This document shows positions 49,189 through 59,000 of a DNA stretch of 64,000 nucleotides, piece by piece; the stretch's first letter is position 1; every line of letters begins with the position of its first letter. A model generated the notes under the pieces. That model saw only the letters and a program-made list of their open reading frames with translations. It was not told where the DNA came from and ran no database searches. The stretch spans positions 1-64,000 of the forward strand of contig QGHH01000005.1 of assembly GCA_003640645.1 (NCBI GenBank). Reading direction: 5' to 3'. The translations under genes were made by a program, and so were the position numbers. The DNA is from Fredinandcohnia aciditolerans. GTDB taxonomy: Bacteria; Bacillota; Bacilli; Bacillales; Bacillaceae_L.

Positions 49189-51229
49189 TCAACTTCAGCA
49201 ACCTGTCACTGAAATAAAAGGAATCGGCGAGGAGACAGGATTACAGCTTAACGAGATGCACATCTATTCCATTCTTGACCTACTATTGTACTTCCCATAT
49301 CGATTTGAAGACTATAGTCTTAGAGACCTAGCAGAAGTTAAGCATGAGGAGAAAATATCGATTGAGGGAAAAGTTCATAGTGAACCACTATTAACCTATT
49401 ACAATCGTAAGCGTTCGCGCTTAACTTTTAGAGTCTTAGTTGGTCGTTATCTTATTACAGCGACCTGCTTTAATCGGCCATATTATAAGAATAAAATATC
49501 GTTAAATGATACTATTACGATTTCCGGAAAATGGGATCAACATCGTCAAACAATTACCGTTAGTGAGATTGTATTTGGTCCAATGACGAATGACAACCGG
49601 ATTGAACCAGTATATTCAACAAAAGGAAAGATCACTGCTAAAGGAATAAAGCGGTTTATGGCACTTGCCCTCGGGCAGTTTGGTGATCAAATTGAGGACA
49701 ATCTCCCAGAACAATTATTAACCACATACAAGCTTTTACCTAAGAAGGATGCCATTAAAATCATGCATCATCCATTAAGTCATCAAGATTTAAAACAGGC
49801 TAGAAGACGCTTTGTATATGAGGAGTTTCTGCTTTTTCAACTAAAAATGCAGGCACTTAGGAAATTTGAACGGGAACAAACGATGGGTTCGGCAATGGAC
49901 ATTCAGATGGAGAAATTAGAAGGATTCATGAAAGGACTGCCATTTCCTTTAACAAATGCCCAAAATCGGGTTGTCACTGAAATAATTAATGATCTCCGCT
50001 CCCCATATCGAATGAATCGATTGCTACAAGGTGATGTTGGTTCAGGCAAGACGGTTGTTGCTGCTATTTCATTATATGCCGCAATCCTTTCTGGATATCA
50101 GGGAGCATTAATGGTTCCAACAGAAATTTTAGCGGAACAGCATTCCCACTCATTAATGGAGTTATTTTCCGAGTACGGGTTAAATATTCAACTGCTATCA
50201 AGCTCTGTTAAGGGAAAACGAAGAAGAGAAATCCTCGAACAGCTTAAAGCGGGTGAAGTTCATATTTTAGTTGGTACTCATGCACTAATTCAAGATGAAG
50301 TTAATTTCCATAGGCTTGGCCTGGTAATAACAGATGAACAGCATCGCTTTGGTGTTGAACAACGCAGGGTATTGCGGGAAAAAGGAGAAAAGCCTGACGT
50401 GCTCTTTATGACTGCAACACCAATTCCACGGACTCTTGCGATTACAGTTTTTGGAGAGATGGATGTCTCTGTAATCGATGAAATGCCAGCGGGAAGGAAA
50501 AAAATTGAAACATATTGGGTGAAGCATGAGTTACTAGAACGGATATTGGTGTTTATCGAAAAAGAGCTTGCTAAAGGTAGACAAGCCTATGTTATATGCC
50601 CTCTGATTGAGGAATCAGATAAACTAGATGTACAAAATGCAATTGATGTTCATTCAATGCTCTCATTTCATTTTCAAAACAAAGCAAAGGTCGGCTTAAT
50701 GCATGGTCGTTTGTCCGCAGACGAAAAAGACGATGTAATGAGACAATTTAGTGAAAATGAAGTTCAAATCCTAGTTTCGACAACAGTAGTCGAAGTCGGT
50801 GTGAATGTTCCCAATGCAACATTGATGGTAATTTATGATGCAGAACGATTCGGACTATCACAACTTCACCAATTACGGGGACGTGTCGGACGGGGAAGTG
50901 AACAGTCTTATTGTATCCTTCTAGCTGATCCAAAATCTGAAGTGGGAAAAGAACGAATGCGGATCATGACGGAAACAAATGATGGATTTGTTTTATCAGA
51001 AAAAGATTTAGAACTTCGTGGCCCTGGTGACTTCTTTGGGCGAAAACAAAGTGGTGTTCCAGAATTTAAAGTCGCAGATATGGTTCACGATTATCGAACC
51101 TTAGAGGTCGCTAGAAATGATGCTACTAAACTCATAAATTCGCAGGTGTTTTGGAAAGATGAATCTTACAAACACCTTAGGGAAGATTTATTACAATCTG
51201 GTATTTTAGATGGCGAAAAACTTGACTAA
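49181..51229 (+). CDS. recG: RecG, ATP-dependent branch-migration DNA helicase
   Basis: Double-stranded DNA translocase that remodels stalled forks and Holliday junctions. The wedge OB domain (about 60-150) is followed by the helicase core: Walker A GDVGSGKT (284-291), DEQH box VITDEQHRFGVEQR, TATPIPRTLAITVFGEMD, and the QLRGRVGRG motif VI. The C-terminal TRG motif region (NDGFVLSEKDLELRGPGDFFG) is intact. Length 682 aa, same as B. subtilis. The start GTG 49181 overlaps sdaAA and has a poor ribosome binding site, so it may depend on translational coupling. Confidence 0.97.
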   Translation: MNSQLQQPVTEIKGIGEETGLQLNEMHIYSILDLLLYFPYRFEDYSLRDLAEVKHEEKISIEGKVHSEPLLTYYNRKRSRLTFRVLVGRYLITATCFNRPYYKNKISLNDTITISGKWDQHRQTITVSEIVFGPMTNDNRIEPVYSTKGKITAKGIKRFMALALGQFGDQIEDNLPEQLLTTYKLLPKKDAIKIMHHPLSHQDLKQARRRFVYEEFLLFQLKMQALRKFEREQTMGSAMDIQMEKLEGFMKGLPFPLTNAQNRVVTEIINDLRSPYRMNRLLQGDVGSGKTVVAAISLYAAILSGYQGALMVPTEILAEQHSHSLMELFSEYGLNIQLLSSSVKGKRRREILEQLKAGEVHILVGTHALIQDEVNFHRLGLVITDEQHRFGVEQRRVLREKGEKPDVLFMTATPIPRTLAITVFGEMDVSVIDEMPAGRKKIETYWVKHELLERILVFIEKELAKGRQAYVICPLIEESDKLDVQNAIDVHSMLSFHFQNKAKVGLMHGRLSADEKDDVMRQFSENEVQILVSTTVVEVGVNVPNATLMVIYDAERFGLSQLHQLRGRVGRGSEQSYCILLADPKSEVGKERMRIMTETNDGFVLSEKDLELRGPGDFFGRKQSGVPEFKVADMVHDYRTLEVARNDATKLINSQVFWKDESYKHLREDLLQSGILDGEKLD

Positions 51230-51245
51230 CCCCCATATCGTATAG

Positions 51246-51287
51246 GCAGTTTGTGAGGAGGATTTCTTCTTGCAATCTGCTTTTTTT
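51246..51287 (+). terminator. Terminator after recG, overlapping the fapR promoter
   Basis: Long, interrupted stem: GCAG (51246-51249) with CTGC (51277-51280), TTG with CAA and AGGAGGA with TCTTCT inside, followed by seven Ts (51281-51287). The 3' arm contains TTGCAA, the -35 of the fapR promoter. Confidence 0.75.
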
Positions 51288-51298
51288 AATTATATACT
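51270..51298 (+). promoter_or_regulatory. Sigma-A promoter of the fapR-plsX-fabD-fabG operon
   Basis: TTGCAA (51270-51275), 17-bp spacer, TATACT (51293-51298). The start of transcription should be near 51305, within the FapR operator. Confidence 0.8.
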
Positions 51299-51303
51299 AA
51301 CTA

Positions 51304-51320
51304 TTAGTACCTAGTCTTAA
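51304..51320 (+). promoter_or_regulatory. FapR operator
   Basis: TTAGTACCTAGTCTTAA is a 17-bp inverted repeat matching the known FapR site (TTAGTA...TACTAA type) at most positions. It lies just downstream of the -10, over the expected transcription start, where bound FapR would block RNA polymerase. Malonyl-CoA is known to release FapR. Confidence 0.8.
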
Positions 51321-51343
51321 GAGTGCGGACGGTGTGTTTTTAA

Positions 51344-51922
51344 ATGAGAAAGAGTAAAAAAGAACGGCAGCAACTATTACAGGAAACGATTAAAGTAAAT
51401 CCGTTTATAACTGATGAAGACTTAGCTGAAAAGTTCATGGTAAGTGTTCAAACAATTAGATTGGATCGATTAGAACTATCAATTCCTGAACTGCGTGAGC
51501 GAATCAAGAATGTTGCTGAAAAAAAATTAGAAGATGAAGTTAAATCTTTACCAATTGATGAGGTAATTGGTGAAATCATTGATATTGAATTAGATGACAG
51601 TGCAATTTCAATCTTTGATGTAACACAGGAGCATGTATTTAAACGTAACCATATAGCTCGTGGACATCATCTTTTTGCTCAAGCAAATTCACTAGCGGTT
51701 GCTGTCATTAATGATGAGCTTGCGCTAACGGCAAAAGCGAATATTCGTTTTACGAGACAAGTAAAACTAGATGAGCGTGTCGTCGCAAAAGCAAAAGTGA
51801 AAGGTGCTGAGGAAAAAGGGAGAACAATCGTAGATGTAAAAAGCTATGTTGGTAATGAATTGGTGTTTTCCGGGGAATTTACGATGTATCGTTCTAATAA
51901 ACAAGTAAAAATTGATTCATAA
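51344..51922 (+). CDS. fapR: FapR, malonyl-CoA-responsive repressor of lipid synthesis
   Basis: Transcription repressor of fatty acid and phospholipid genes. The N-terminal helix-turn-helix of DeoR type ([30 protein letters not shown], about 25-60) is followed by a hot-dog fold that binds malonyl-CoA ([36 protein letters not shown]). Length 192 aa (188 in B. subtilis). The start ATG 51344 has a modest ribosome binding site GGACGGTG. The operator just upstream indicates negative autoregulation of this operon. Confidence 0.96.
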   Translation: MRKSKKERQQLLQETIKVNPFITDEDLAEKFMVSVQTIRLDRLELSIPELRERIKNVAEKKLEDEVKSLPIDEVIGEIIDIELDDSAISIFDVTQEHVFKRNHIARGHHLFAQANSLAVAVINDELALTAKANIRFTRQVKLDERVVAKAKVKGAEEKGRTIVDVKSYVGNELVFSGEFTMYRSNKQVKIDS

Positions 51923-51987
51923 TAGAGAACGAACTCAAGTTATGAGCATCTGAATACCTAAAAGCAAACAAAAGGAATGATACAAAG

Positions 51988-52989
51988 ATGAAACTTGCAA
52001 TTGATGCAATGGGCGGAGATCATGCCCCAGAGGAAATTGTAAAGGGGACAATATCTGCATTAAAGCATTATAAAGACCTTGAAGTCACTCTTATTGGTGA
52101 TGAAGCAAAAATTCGCAAATACTTAACTGAAGATGAAAGAATCACAATTTTACATACAACAGAAGTAATAGTAGGTACAGATGAACCTGTGAGGGCTGTT
52201 AGAAGAAAAAAGAACGCATCGATGGTCTTAATGGCAAAAGAGGTTAGTGAGGGACGTGCAGATGCCTGTATTTCTGCAGGAAATACAGGGGCTTTAATGA
52301 CTGCTGGACTCTTTATCGTTGGCAGAATTGAAGGGATTGATCGACCAGCGTTAGCACCGACTTTACCAACTCTAGATAAAAAGGGATTTCTTATGCTTGA
52401 TGTTGGTGCAAATGTTGATGCAAAGCCTGAGCATTTGCTTCAGTATGCGATAATGGGTTCAATCTACTCTGAAAAGGTTCGTGGAGTTACAAATCCTAGA
52501 GTAGGACTATTAAATGTCGGTACAGAAGATAAAAAAGGGAATGAATTAACGAAACAAGCATTTAAAATGATGAAAGCAACAAATCTTAATTTCGTTGGAA
52601 ACGTAGAGGCAAGAGACCTACTTGATGGGGTTGCCGATGTTGTTGTTACAGACGGATTTACAGGTAACGTAGCTTTAAAGACAATTGAAGGTACTGCTCT
52701 TTCCATGTTTAAAATGTTGAAAACAGCTTTTACAAGTAATCTAAAAAGTAAAATAGCTGCTGGTCTATTAATGCCAGAATTAAAGGGATTAAAAAAGACA
52801 TTAGATTACTCAGAATACGGAGGGGCAGGATTATTTGGATTAAAGGCTCCTGTTATAAAAGCCCATGGTTCTTCGGATGCAAATGGTCTATTTAGTGCCA
52901 TCCGTCAAACCTATGAAATGGTAGAGAAGGACGTAGCTGGAACAATACATAAAACATTAGAGGATATTAATCCTACAGTAGATGAATAG
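51988..52989 (+). CDS. plsX: PlsX, acyl-ACP:phosphate acyltransferase
   Basis: Peripheral membrane enzyme making acyl-phosphate from acyl-ACP, the first step of phosphatidic acid synthesis in Gram-positives. Starts [20 protein letters not shown], with [15 protein letters not shown] and [20 protein letters not shown] and [17 protein letters not shown] later. Length 333 aa. It follows fapR with a 65-bp gap lacking a terminator, and fabD follows by 12 nt. Confidence 0.96.
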   Translation: MKLAIDAMGGDHAPEEIVKGTISALKHYKDLEVTLIGDEAKIRKYLTEDERITILHTTEVIVGTDEPVRAVRRKKNASMVLMAKEVSEGRADACISAGNTGALMTAGLFIVGRIEGIDRPALAPTLPTLDKKGFLMLDVGANVDAKPEHLLQYAIMGSIYSEKVRGVTNPRVGLLNVGTEDKKGNELTKQAFKMMKATNLNFVGNVEARDLLDGVADVVVTDGFTGNVALKTIEGTALSMFKMLKTAFTSNLKSKIAAGLLMPELKGLKKTLDYSEYGGAGLFGLKAPVIKAHGSSDANGLFSAIRQTYEMVEKDVAGTIHKTLEDINPTVDE

Positions 52990-53001
52990 GGGGAATAGAG
53001 A

Positions 53002-53946
53002 ATGAGTAAGATTGCATTCGTTTTTCCAGGACAAGGTTCTCAGACCGTGGGAATGGGAAAGGAATTAGCAGATGCTTCAGAAACGGTTCAAGATATTTTT
53101 ACTAGAGCTGACAAAGCACTAGGTGAGGAATTGTCTTCGCTTATTTTTAATGGTCCACAGGAAAGTTTAACACTGACAACTAATGCCCAACCATCACTAT
53201 TAACGACGAGTATTGCAATTCTTGAAAAATTCAAGCAAGAAGATCTAACACCTGATTATGTAGCGGGACATAGTCTTGGTGAGTATACGGCGTTAGTAGC
53301 TGCTGGCGCACTGAGCTTTGAAGATGCTGTTCGTACAGTACGCAAACGTGGCGAATTTATGGAAGAAGCTGTACCTGCAGGTCAAGGCACAATGGCAGCG
53401 ATTTTAGGGATGAGCAGTGAAGACTTACACGCTGTAACCGAAGAAATATCTGCTTTAGGTCATCCAGTACAACTAGCGAATATTAATTGTCCTGGCCAAA
53501 TTGTTATTTCAGGATCTACTGAAGGGGTACAAAGAGCTTGTGAATTAGCAAAGGAAAAGGGAGCAAAACGAGCGATTCCACTTGAAGTAAGTGGACCGTT
53601 TCATTCTTCATTAATGGAGCCAGCCGCTGAAAAATTACGTTCCGTACTGGATCAAATTGAGATTATTGATGCATCTGTCCCAGTAGTGGCTAATGTTAAT
53701 GCGGAAGAAATGACTTCAGCTGATCAAATAAAAGAAAATCTGGTAAAGCAATTATATTCACCTGTTTTATGGGAAAATTCTGTTCAATATATGCTTGACC
53801 AAGGCGTAGATACTTTTATTGAAATTGGCCCTGGTAAAGTTCTTTCAGGTTTAATTAAAAAAGTAAATCGCAGAGTAGCAACATATGCAATAAGTGATAC
53901 AGAAACACTCGAAGCAACAATCCGTGCATTGAAGGAGGGAAATTAG
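53002..53946 (+). CDS. fabD: Malonyl-CoA:ACP transacylase
   Basis: Loads malonate on acyl carrier protein for chain elongation. The active-site Ser is in VAGHSLGEYTALVAAG and the catalytic His in VSGPFHSSLMEPA; the N-terminal FPGQGSQTVGMGKEL is typical. Length 314 aa. GGGGGAATAGAG precedes ATG 53002. It abuts fabG with no gap (TAG then ATG), so the pair is probably translationally coupled. Confidence 0.97.
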   Translation: MSKIAFVFPGQGSQTVGMGKELADASETVQDIFTRADKALGEELSSLIFNGPQESLTLTTNAQPSLLTTSIAILEKFKQEDLTPDYVAGHSLGEYTALVAAGALSFEDAVRTVRKRGEFMEEAVPAGQGTMAAILGMSSEDLHAVTEEISALGHPVQLANINCPGQIVISGSTEGVQRACELAKEKGAKRAIPLEVSGPFHSSLMEPAAEKLRSVLDQIEIIDASVPVVANVNAEEMTSADQIKENLVKQLYSPVLWENSVQYMLDQGVDTFIEIGPGKVLSGLIKKVNRRVATYAISDTETLEATIRALKEGN

Positions 53947-54687
53947 ATGTTAAACGGCAAAGTAGCATTGGTTACCGGTGCTTCACGTGGAATTGGTCGA
54001 ACAATTGCAATTGAGTTGGCAAAAGCAGGTGCAAAAGTTGCGGTAAACTATTCTGGTAGTGAACAAAAAGCCAACGAAGTTGTTGATGAAATTAAAGCAT
54101 TAGGTCAAGAAGCATTTGCAATCCAAGCGAATGTGTCAGATGCAGATTCGGTGACAAATATGGTTAAAGAAGTTATTTCCACTTTCGGCAGTCTTGATAT
54201 TCTTGTTAATAACGCAGGAATTACTAGGGATAATTTGTTGATGAGAATGAAAGAGGAAGAATGGGACGATGTTATTAATATTAACCTAAAAGGTGTATTT
54301 CTTAGCACGAAAGCAGTTACAAGACAAATGATGAAGCAACGTTCTGGAAAAATTATAAATATAGCTTCAATCGTGGGTGTTAGTGGTAATCCTGGACAAG
54401 CTAACTATGTTGCTGCAAAGGCTGGTGTAATCGGATTAACGAAAACAGCAGCGAAGGAATTAGCCAGCAGAAATATTACAGTGAACGCTGTAGCGCCTGG
54501 ATTTATTACGACTGATATGACAGATAAGCTTCCTGATGACGTTAAGAATGAAATGTTAAAACTAATTCCTCTTAATAGATTTGGTGAAACAACCGATATC
54601 TCTGGAGTTGTTCTATTCCTTGCATCAGATCATAGCAACTATATGACAGGTCAAACCTTGCATATTGACGGTGGAATGGTAATGTAA
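53947..54687 (+). CDS. fabG: 3-oxoacyl-ACP reductase
   Basis: NADPH-dependent reductase of the fatty-acid cycle. Short-chain dehydrogenase with TGASRGIGR (cofactor glycine motif), [14 protein letters not shown], and the catalytic Ser...Tyr-xxx-Lys in [21 protein letters not shown]. Ends [10 protein letters not shown] as usual. Length 246 aa (246 in B. subtilis). GGAGGG lies in the last codons of fabD. The gap to acpP is occupied by a family B repeat. Confidence 0.97.
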   Translation: MLNGKVALVTGASRGIGRTIAIELAKAGAKVAVNYSGSEQKANEVVDEIKALGQEAFAIQANVSDADSVTNMVKEVISTFGSLDILVNNAGITRDNLLMRMKEEEWDDVININLKGVFLSTKAVTRQMMKQRSGKIINIASIVGVSGNPGQANYVAAKAGVIGLTKTAAKELASRNITVNAVAPGFITTDMTDKLPDDVKNEMLKLIPLNRFGETTDISGVVLFLASDHSNYMTGQTLHIDGGMVM

Positions 54688-54689
54688 AA

Positions 54690-54802
54690 GTGCAAGGCCC
54701 TCAGCTTGAGGTAACAAGTAGTGACAAGCGCTGAACCGTTGTGTCTTTTACCTTCAGAAACGATTGGCTAGACCAGAGAGCTGATGGTGCCTGAAACTGG
54801 AC
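54690..54802 (-). repeat. Family B repeat, copy 5 (fabG-acpP gap), with an extra end fragment
   Basis: Inverted copy: on the - strand it reads gtccagtttcaggcacc, gccaatcgtttctgaaggtaaaag, gcgcttgtcact, and ends ggccttgcacttt. A second, forward-oriented end fragment (aaggctcttgcgcttttcta) follows at 54822-54841, so the gap carries two opposed 3' ends. Confidence 0.72.
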
Positions 54803-54828
54803 AATACGAAAAACTATTGCAAAGGCTC

Positions 54829-54858
54829 TTGCGCTTTTCTAGTAAAACAAAATATAAT
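54829..54858 (+). promoter_or_regulatory. Candidate promoter for acpP
   Basis: TTGCGC (54829-54834), 18-bp spacer and a perfect TATAAT (54853-54858). The -35 lies inside the repeat end fragment cttgcgcttttct. Confidence 0.45.
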
Positions 54859-54881
54859 ACCTTGAGGGGAGGTGAATGGAA

Positions 54882-55115
54882 ATGGCAGATGTGTTTGAGA
54901 GAATTACAAAAATCGTTGTTGACCGCTTAGGTGTTGAGGAATCAGCAGTAACTTTAGAGGCTTCTTTTAAAGATGATCTTGGAGCGGATTCACTAGACGT
55001 AGTTGAACTTGTTATGGAACTTGAAGATGAGTTTGATATGGAAATTTCAGATGATGAGGCTGAAAAAATTGCTACAGTTGGTGACGCTGTAAATTACATA
55101 AAAAGCCAGCTATAA
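54882..55115 (+). CDS. acpP: Acyl carrier protein
   Basis: Carries growing acyl chains on a phosphopantetheine arm attached to Ser37 in [15 protein letters not shown]. Strongly acidic four-helix protein of 77 aa, as in B. subtilis. I place the start at ATG 54882, seven bases after GGGGAGGTG (54866-54874); ATG 54876 is one base from it. It gives substrate to FabD/FabG upstream and PlsX. It is often the most strongly expressed gene of this operon, and a private promoter is likely here. Confidence 0.98.
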   Translation: MADVFERITKIVVDRLGVEESAVTLEASFKDDLGADSLDVVELVMELEDEFDMEISDDEAEKIATVGDAVNYIKSQL

Positions 55116-55131
55116 TATTTCTTAGAATGTG

Positions 55132-55157
55132 AGTCCCGTTAATTAAACGGGGCTTTC
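55132..55157 (+). terminator. Hairpin between acpP and rnc
   Basis: AGTCCCGTT (55132-55140) with AACGGGGCT (55146-55154), one G-U wobble, but only a short pyrimidine tract ttct. Probably a partial terminator between acpP and rnc. Confidence 0.5.
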
Positions 55158-55175
55158 TCCTTGGAGGTTCATAAG

Positions 55176-55907
55176 GTGAAGCGGATAAATAAAGACAAAG
55201 GCAATAAATTCGCTCTAAAATTTAAAGCTTTTCAGGAGCGACTTGGAATTCAGTTTCATGATGAAGGATTACTTATTCAAGCATTTACACATTCATCTTA
55301 TGTGAATGAGCATCGAAAAAAGCCTCATGAAGACAATGAACGGCTTGAATTTTTAGGAGATGCTGTTTTAGAACTAACCATTTCCAAGTTCCTTTTTAAA
55401 AAGTTTCCAATCATGAGTGAAGGTGAGTTAACTAAGATGCGTGCGGCAATTGTTTGTGAGCCATCATTAGTAACCTTTGCAAATGAATTAAAATTTGGGG
55501 AACTCGTTTTACTAGGAAAAGGGGAAGAAATGACTGGTGGTAGAGAGCGACCTGCTTTACTTGCTGATGTATTTGAGGCATTTATTGGAGCGCTATATCT
55601 TGATCATGGATTAGAGGTTGTCAATGAGTTTTTAGATAAAACAGTCATACCTAAAATTAATGCGGGTGCTTTTTCTCATGTGATGGATTTTAAGAGTCAG
55701 CTACAAGAGCTTGTCCAGCGGGATGGAACTGGAGTTATCGAATATAAGGTTCTCCAAGAAAAAGGGCCAGCCCATAGTCGTGAATTTGTTTCACGTGTTT
55801 CTTTAAATGGCGAGGAACTTGGAATAGGCACAGGTAGATCGAAAAAGGAAGCTGAACAGCATGCGGCAGAAATTGCCTTAATAAAGCTGAAGAACAAACA
55901 AAAATAA
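55176..55907 (+). CDS. rnc: Ribonuclease III
   Basis: Double-strand-specific endoribonuclease for rRNA processing and antisense control. The signature [16 protein letters not shown] holds the catalytic acidic residues, with [18 protein letters not shown] as the second metal site. A dsRNA-binding domain (about 170-240, [14 protein letters not shown]..., [18 protein letters not shown]) ends the protein. I choose GTG 55176, eight bases after GGAGG (55163-55167), giving 243 aa; the TTG at 55161 overlaps that site. Confidence 0.95.
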   Translation: MKRINKDKGNKFALKFKAFQERLGIQFHDEGLLIQAFTHSSYVNEHRKKPHEDNERLEFLGDAVLELTISKFLFKKFPIMSEGELTKMRAAIVCEPSLVTFANELKFGELVLLGKGEEMTGGRERPALLADVFEAFIGALYLDHGLEVVNEFLDKTVIPKINAGAFSHVMDFKSQLQELVQRDGTGVIEYKVLQEKGPAHSREFVSRVSLNGEELGIGTGRSKKEAEQHAAEIALIKLKNKQK

Positions 55908-55914
55908 GTAGCGC

Positions 55915-55943
55915 ACCCCACGATATCGTGGGGTTATATTTTT
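55915..55943 (+). terminator. Rho-independent terminator between rnc and smc
   Basis: ACCCCACGA (55915-55923) pairs perfectly with TCGTGGGGT (55926-55934), followed by tatattttt. Confidence 0.88.
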
Positions 55944-55992
55944 GCCCATACATATATGGAGATAAAAAGTAATCCAATAAAATACTTGTTTA

Positions 55993-56001
55993 TGATAAAA
56001 T
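55993..56001 (+). promoter_or_regulatory. Possible extended -10 promoter for smc
   Basis: TGaTAAAAT (55993-56001) without a good -35. It sits after the rnc terminator and 37 bp before the smc start. Confidence 0.35.
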
Positions 56002-56037
56002 ATGTAGGACTTTAAATTGTAATTGAGGGGGAAGTTT

Positions 56038-59000
56038 ATGTTCCTCAAACGTTTAGATATAGTAGGATTTAAATCGTTTGCTGAAAGAATTGCAGTAGAT
56101 TTTGTACCTGGGGTTACGGCTGTCGTTGGGCCAAATGGTAGTGGTAAAAGTAACATCACTGATGGTATACGATGGGTTCTCGGAGAACAGTCAGCAAAAT
56201 CATTGCGTGGGTCGAAAATGGAAGATATCATTTTCGCAGGAAGTGATAGTCGCAAAGCACTAAATGTGGCTGAAGTAACATTAACGTTGGATAACGAAGA
56301 TCAATTTTTACCAATCGATTATCATGAAGTGAGTATAACTCGCCGTGTATACCGGTCTGGTGAAAGTGAGTTTTTAATAAATAAACAGGCATGTCGTTTA
56401 AAAGATATTGTTGATTTATTGATGGATTCTGGACTTGGCCGTGAAGCTTTTTCTATCATTAGTCAAGGAAAAGTAGAAGAAATTTTAAGCAGTAAAGCTG
56501 AAGAACGAAGAAGCATTTTTGAAGAAGCGGCTGGGGTGTTAAAATACAAAACCCGTAAAAAGAAGGCAGAATATAAGCTTGCTGAAACACAGGAAAATTT
56601 AAATCGTGTTAATGACATCATTCATGAGCTTGAATCTCAAATAGAGCCACTTCAAATCCAGTCATCGATTGCGAAGGATTATCTTGAAAAAAAGAAAGAG
56701 CTAGAAACAATTGAAGTTGGCCTAACTGTTTATGAAATTGAAGAACTTCATGAAAAATGGGTGAAGCTATCTAAGCTTGTCGAAGAGCATAAGGAGCAAG
56801 AACTCTCTTTAAACACAAAACTTCAAGGCAAGGAAGCCAAAATTGAAGAACTACGAAATGGAATTGAAGCGGCTGATTCATCGATTCATGAACTTCAACA
56901 ACTCCTATTAAGGACGAGTGAAGAGCTAGAAAAATTAGAAGGACGCAAAGAAGTATTAAAAGAACGCAAAAAAAATGCATCGCAGAACAAAGGTCAACTT
57001 GAAAGTTCAATCCTTGAACTTTCACAAAAACTGGAGACCTTAAAAGAAAATAAACAAACAGAGCAACATGAGCTTTCTAAACTAATTGAAGAAGTTAAAG
57101 TACTAGAACAGCAGTTAAAAGAAAAACAAACGTTACTTGCTTCGTATGACCAAAATATTGACGAGAAGATTGAGAATTTGAAAAGTGATTATTTTGAGTT
57201 GCTTAATAAACAGGCTTCTTTTCGAAATGAAATTGGCTATATTAATGATCAGCTTTCACAGCAGGAAGCGAAAGTAGCTCGTTTAGATGAGTCAAATCAA
57301 AAATATCTAGTAGAGCGCAAAGAAATTCTCGATGAGAAAGTACGGCTACAAACAAAGCTCTCTGTAATTGAACAGGAGATTAATCACCAAATTGTTTCTT
57401 TTAGAGACTTACAAGCAAGGCTTGAGAATGGAAAGAAAAACTATCAGAAGCAAGAAAGCATGCTTTATCAAGCATATCAATATCTGCAACAAACGAAGTC
57501 GAGAAAAGAAATGCTTGAAGAAATGCAGGATGATTATTCTGGATTCTTCCAAGGTGTAAAGGAAGTTTTAAAAGCAAGAAACGATCAACTCGAAGGAATT
57601 GAAGGTGCAATTGCAGAATTAATTCAAGTTCCAAAAGAGTACGAGACCGCAGTTGAAATCGCATTGGGTTCAGCAACTCAGCATATTGTCGTGAGCAATG
57701 AAAAAAATGCAAGAACTGCAATCCAGTATTTGAAGAAAAATTCGTATGGTAGAGCAACGTTCTTACCGATGAATGTCATAAAAGAACGCTCGATACCAGC
57801 AACCCAACTTGTCGCAATTAAAGGACATCAAGCATTTATTGGAATAGCTTCTGAACTAATTTCCTACGAAGGAAGATTTCAATCTGTTATTTCAAACCTA
57901 TTAGGAACAATTATTATTACAAATAATTTAAAAGGTGCAAATGAGTTGGCATCGCTTGTTGGACATAGGTATCGAATTGTCACGCTTGATGGTGATGTTG
58001 TAAATCCTGGTGGTTCGATGACTGGGGGAGCTGTCAAACAAAAGTCGAATTCGTTATTAAGTAGAGGCCGTGAGCTTGAGGCAATAGCTAAAAAATTAAC
58101 GGAAATGGAAATTAAAACAACAGAACTCGAAAAGACGGTCAAAGTTAAGAAAAAACTAATTACAGAGCAAGAAGAAATGCTTGAAAAGCTTCGTCAAACT
58201 GGAGAAACATTACGCTTAAAAGAGCAAACCATTAAAGGAGAATATCGAGAAGTTGCTTTGAAAGAGCAGAATGTGAATGACCATTTGGCATTGTATGATG
58301 ATGAGAAGCAACAATATCAACTTGATAAAGAAAAGATGACAACTCGTCTAGAAGAGCTTAAGGATAAATTAGTTGCTCTTGATGAAGAGCTGCACTCTTT
58401 AGATAAAACGATTGACCAGTTGAATTCACAAAAGTCTGACCAACAAACTTCACGTGAAACAGTACAAACGGAAATAACTGAACAAAAGGTTATTTTAGCT
58501 AGAAAAAAACAAGCACTCGAACATCAACAAGAAAAGGTGAAACGATTAGAGGAAGAGTTTAATGAAGGGCTCACTAAGCTTACTGACTTGAAAGAGGATT
58601 TAGCGCTTCTTGATAATGAAATGACCTCAAGTAATTCAGGTGAATTAGAGCTTGAAGAAGCAGCAAAGCAAAAATTAAATGATAAGAACGAAGCGATCCA
58701 AATGATTAGCAATAAGAGAGACCAACGCCTATCACTACAAATGACACTTGAAGACCTAGAGCGTGAATTAAAGGAATCAAGACGTCAGTATAAGCAGCTC
58801 GTAGACATTTTACAAGATGAAGAGGTAAAGGTGAATCGCTTAGATGTAGAACTTGAGAATGGTTTAACACATCTTCGTGAGGAATATTTATTAACTTATG
58901 AGGCTGCTAAAGAACAATTTCCTCTTCAAATCGAAGTTTCTGAAGCAAGAAAGAAGGTAAAACTTATAAAGCTTGCTATTGAAGAGCTTGGTACTGTCAA

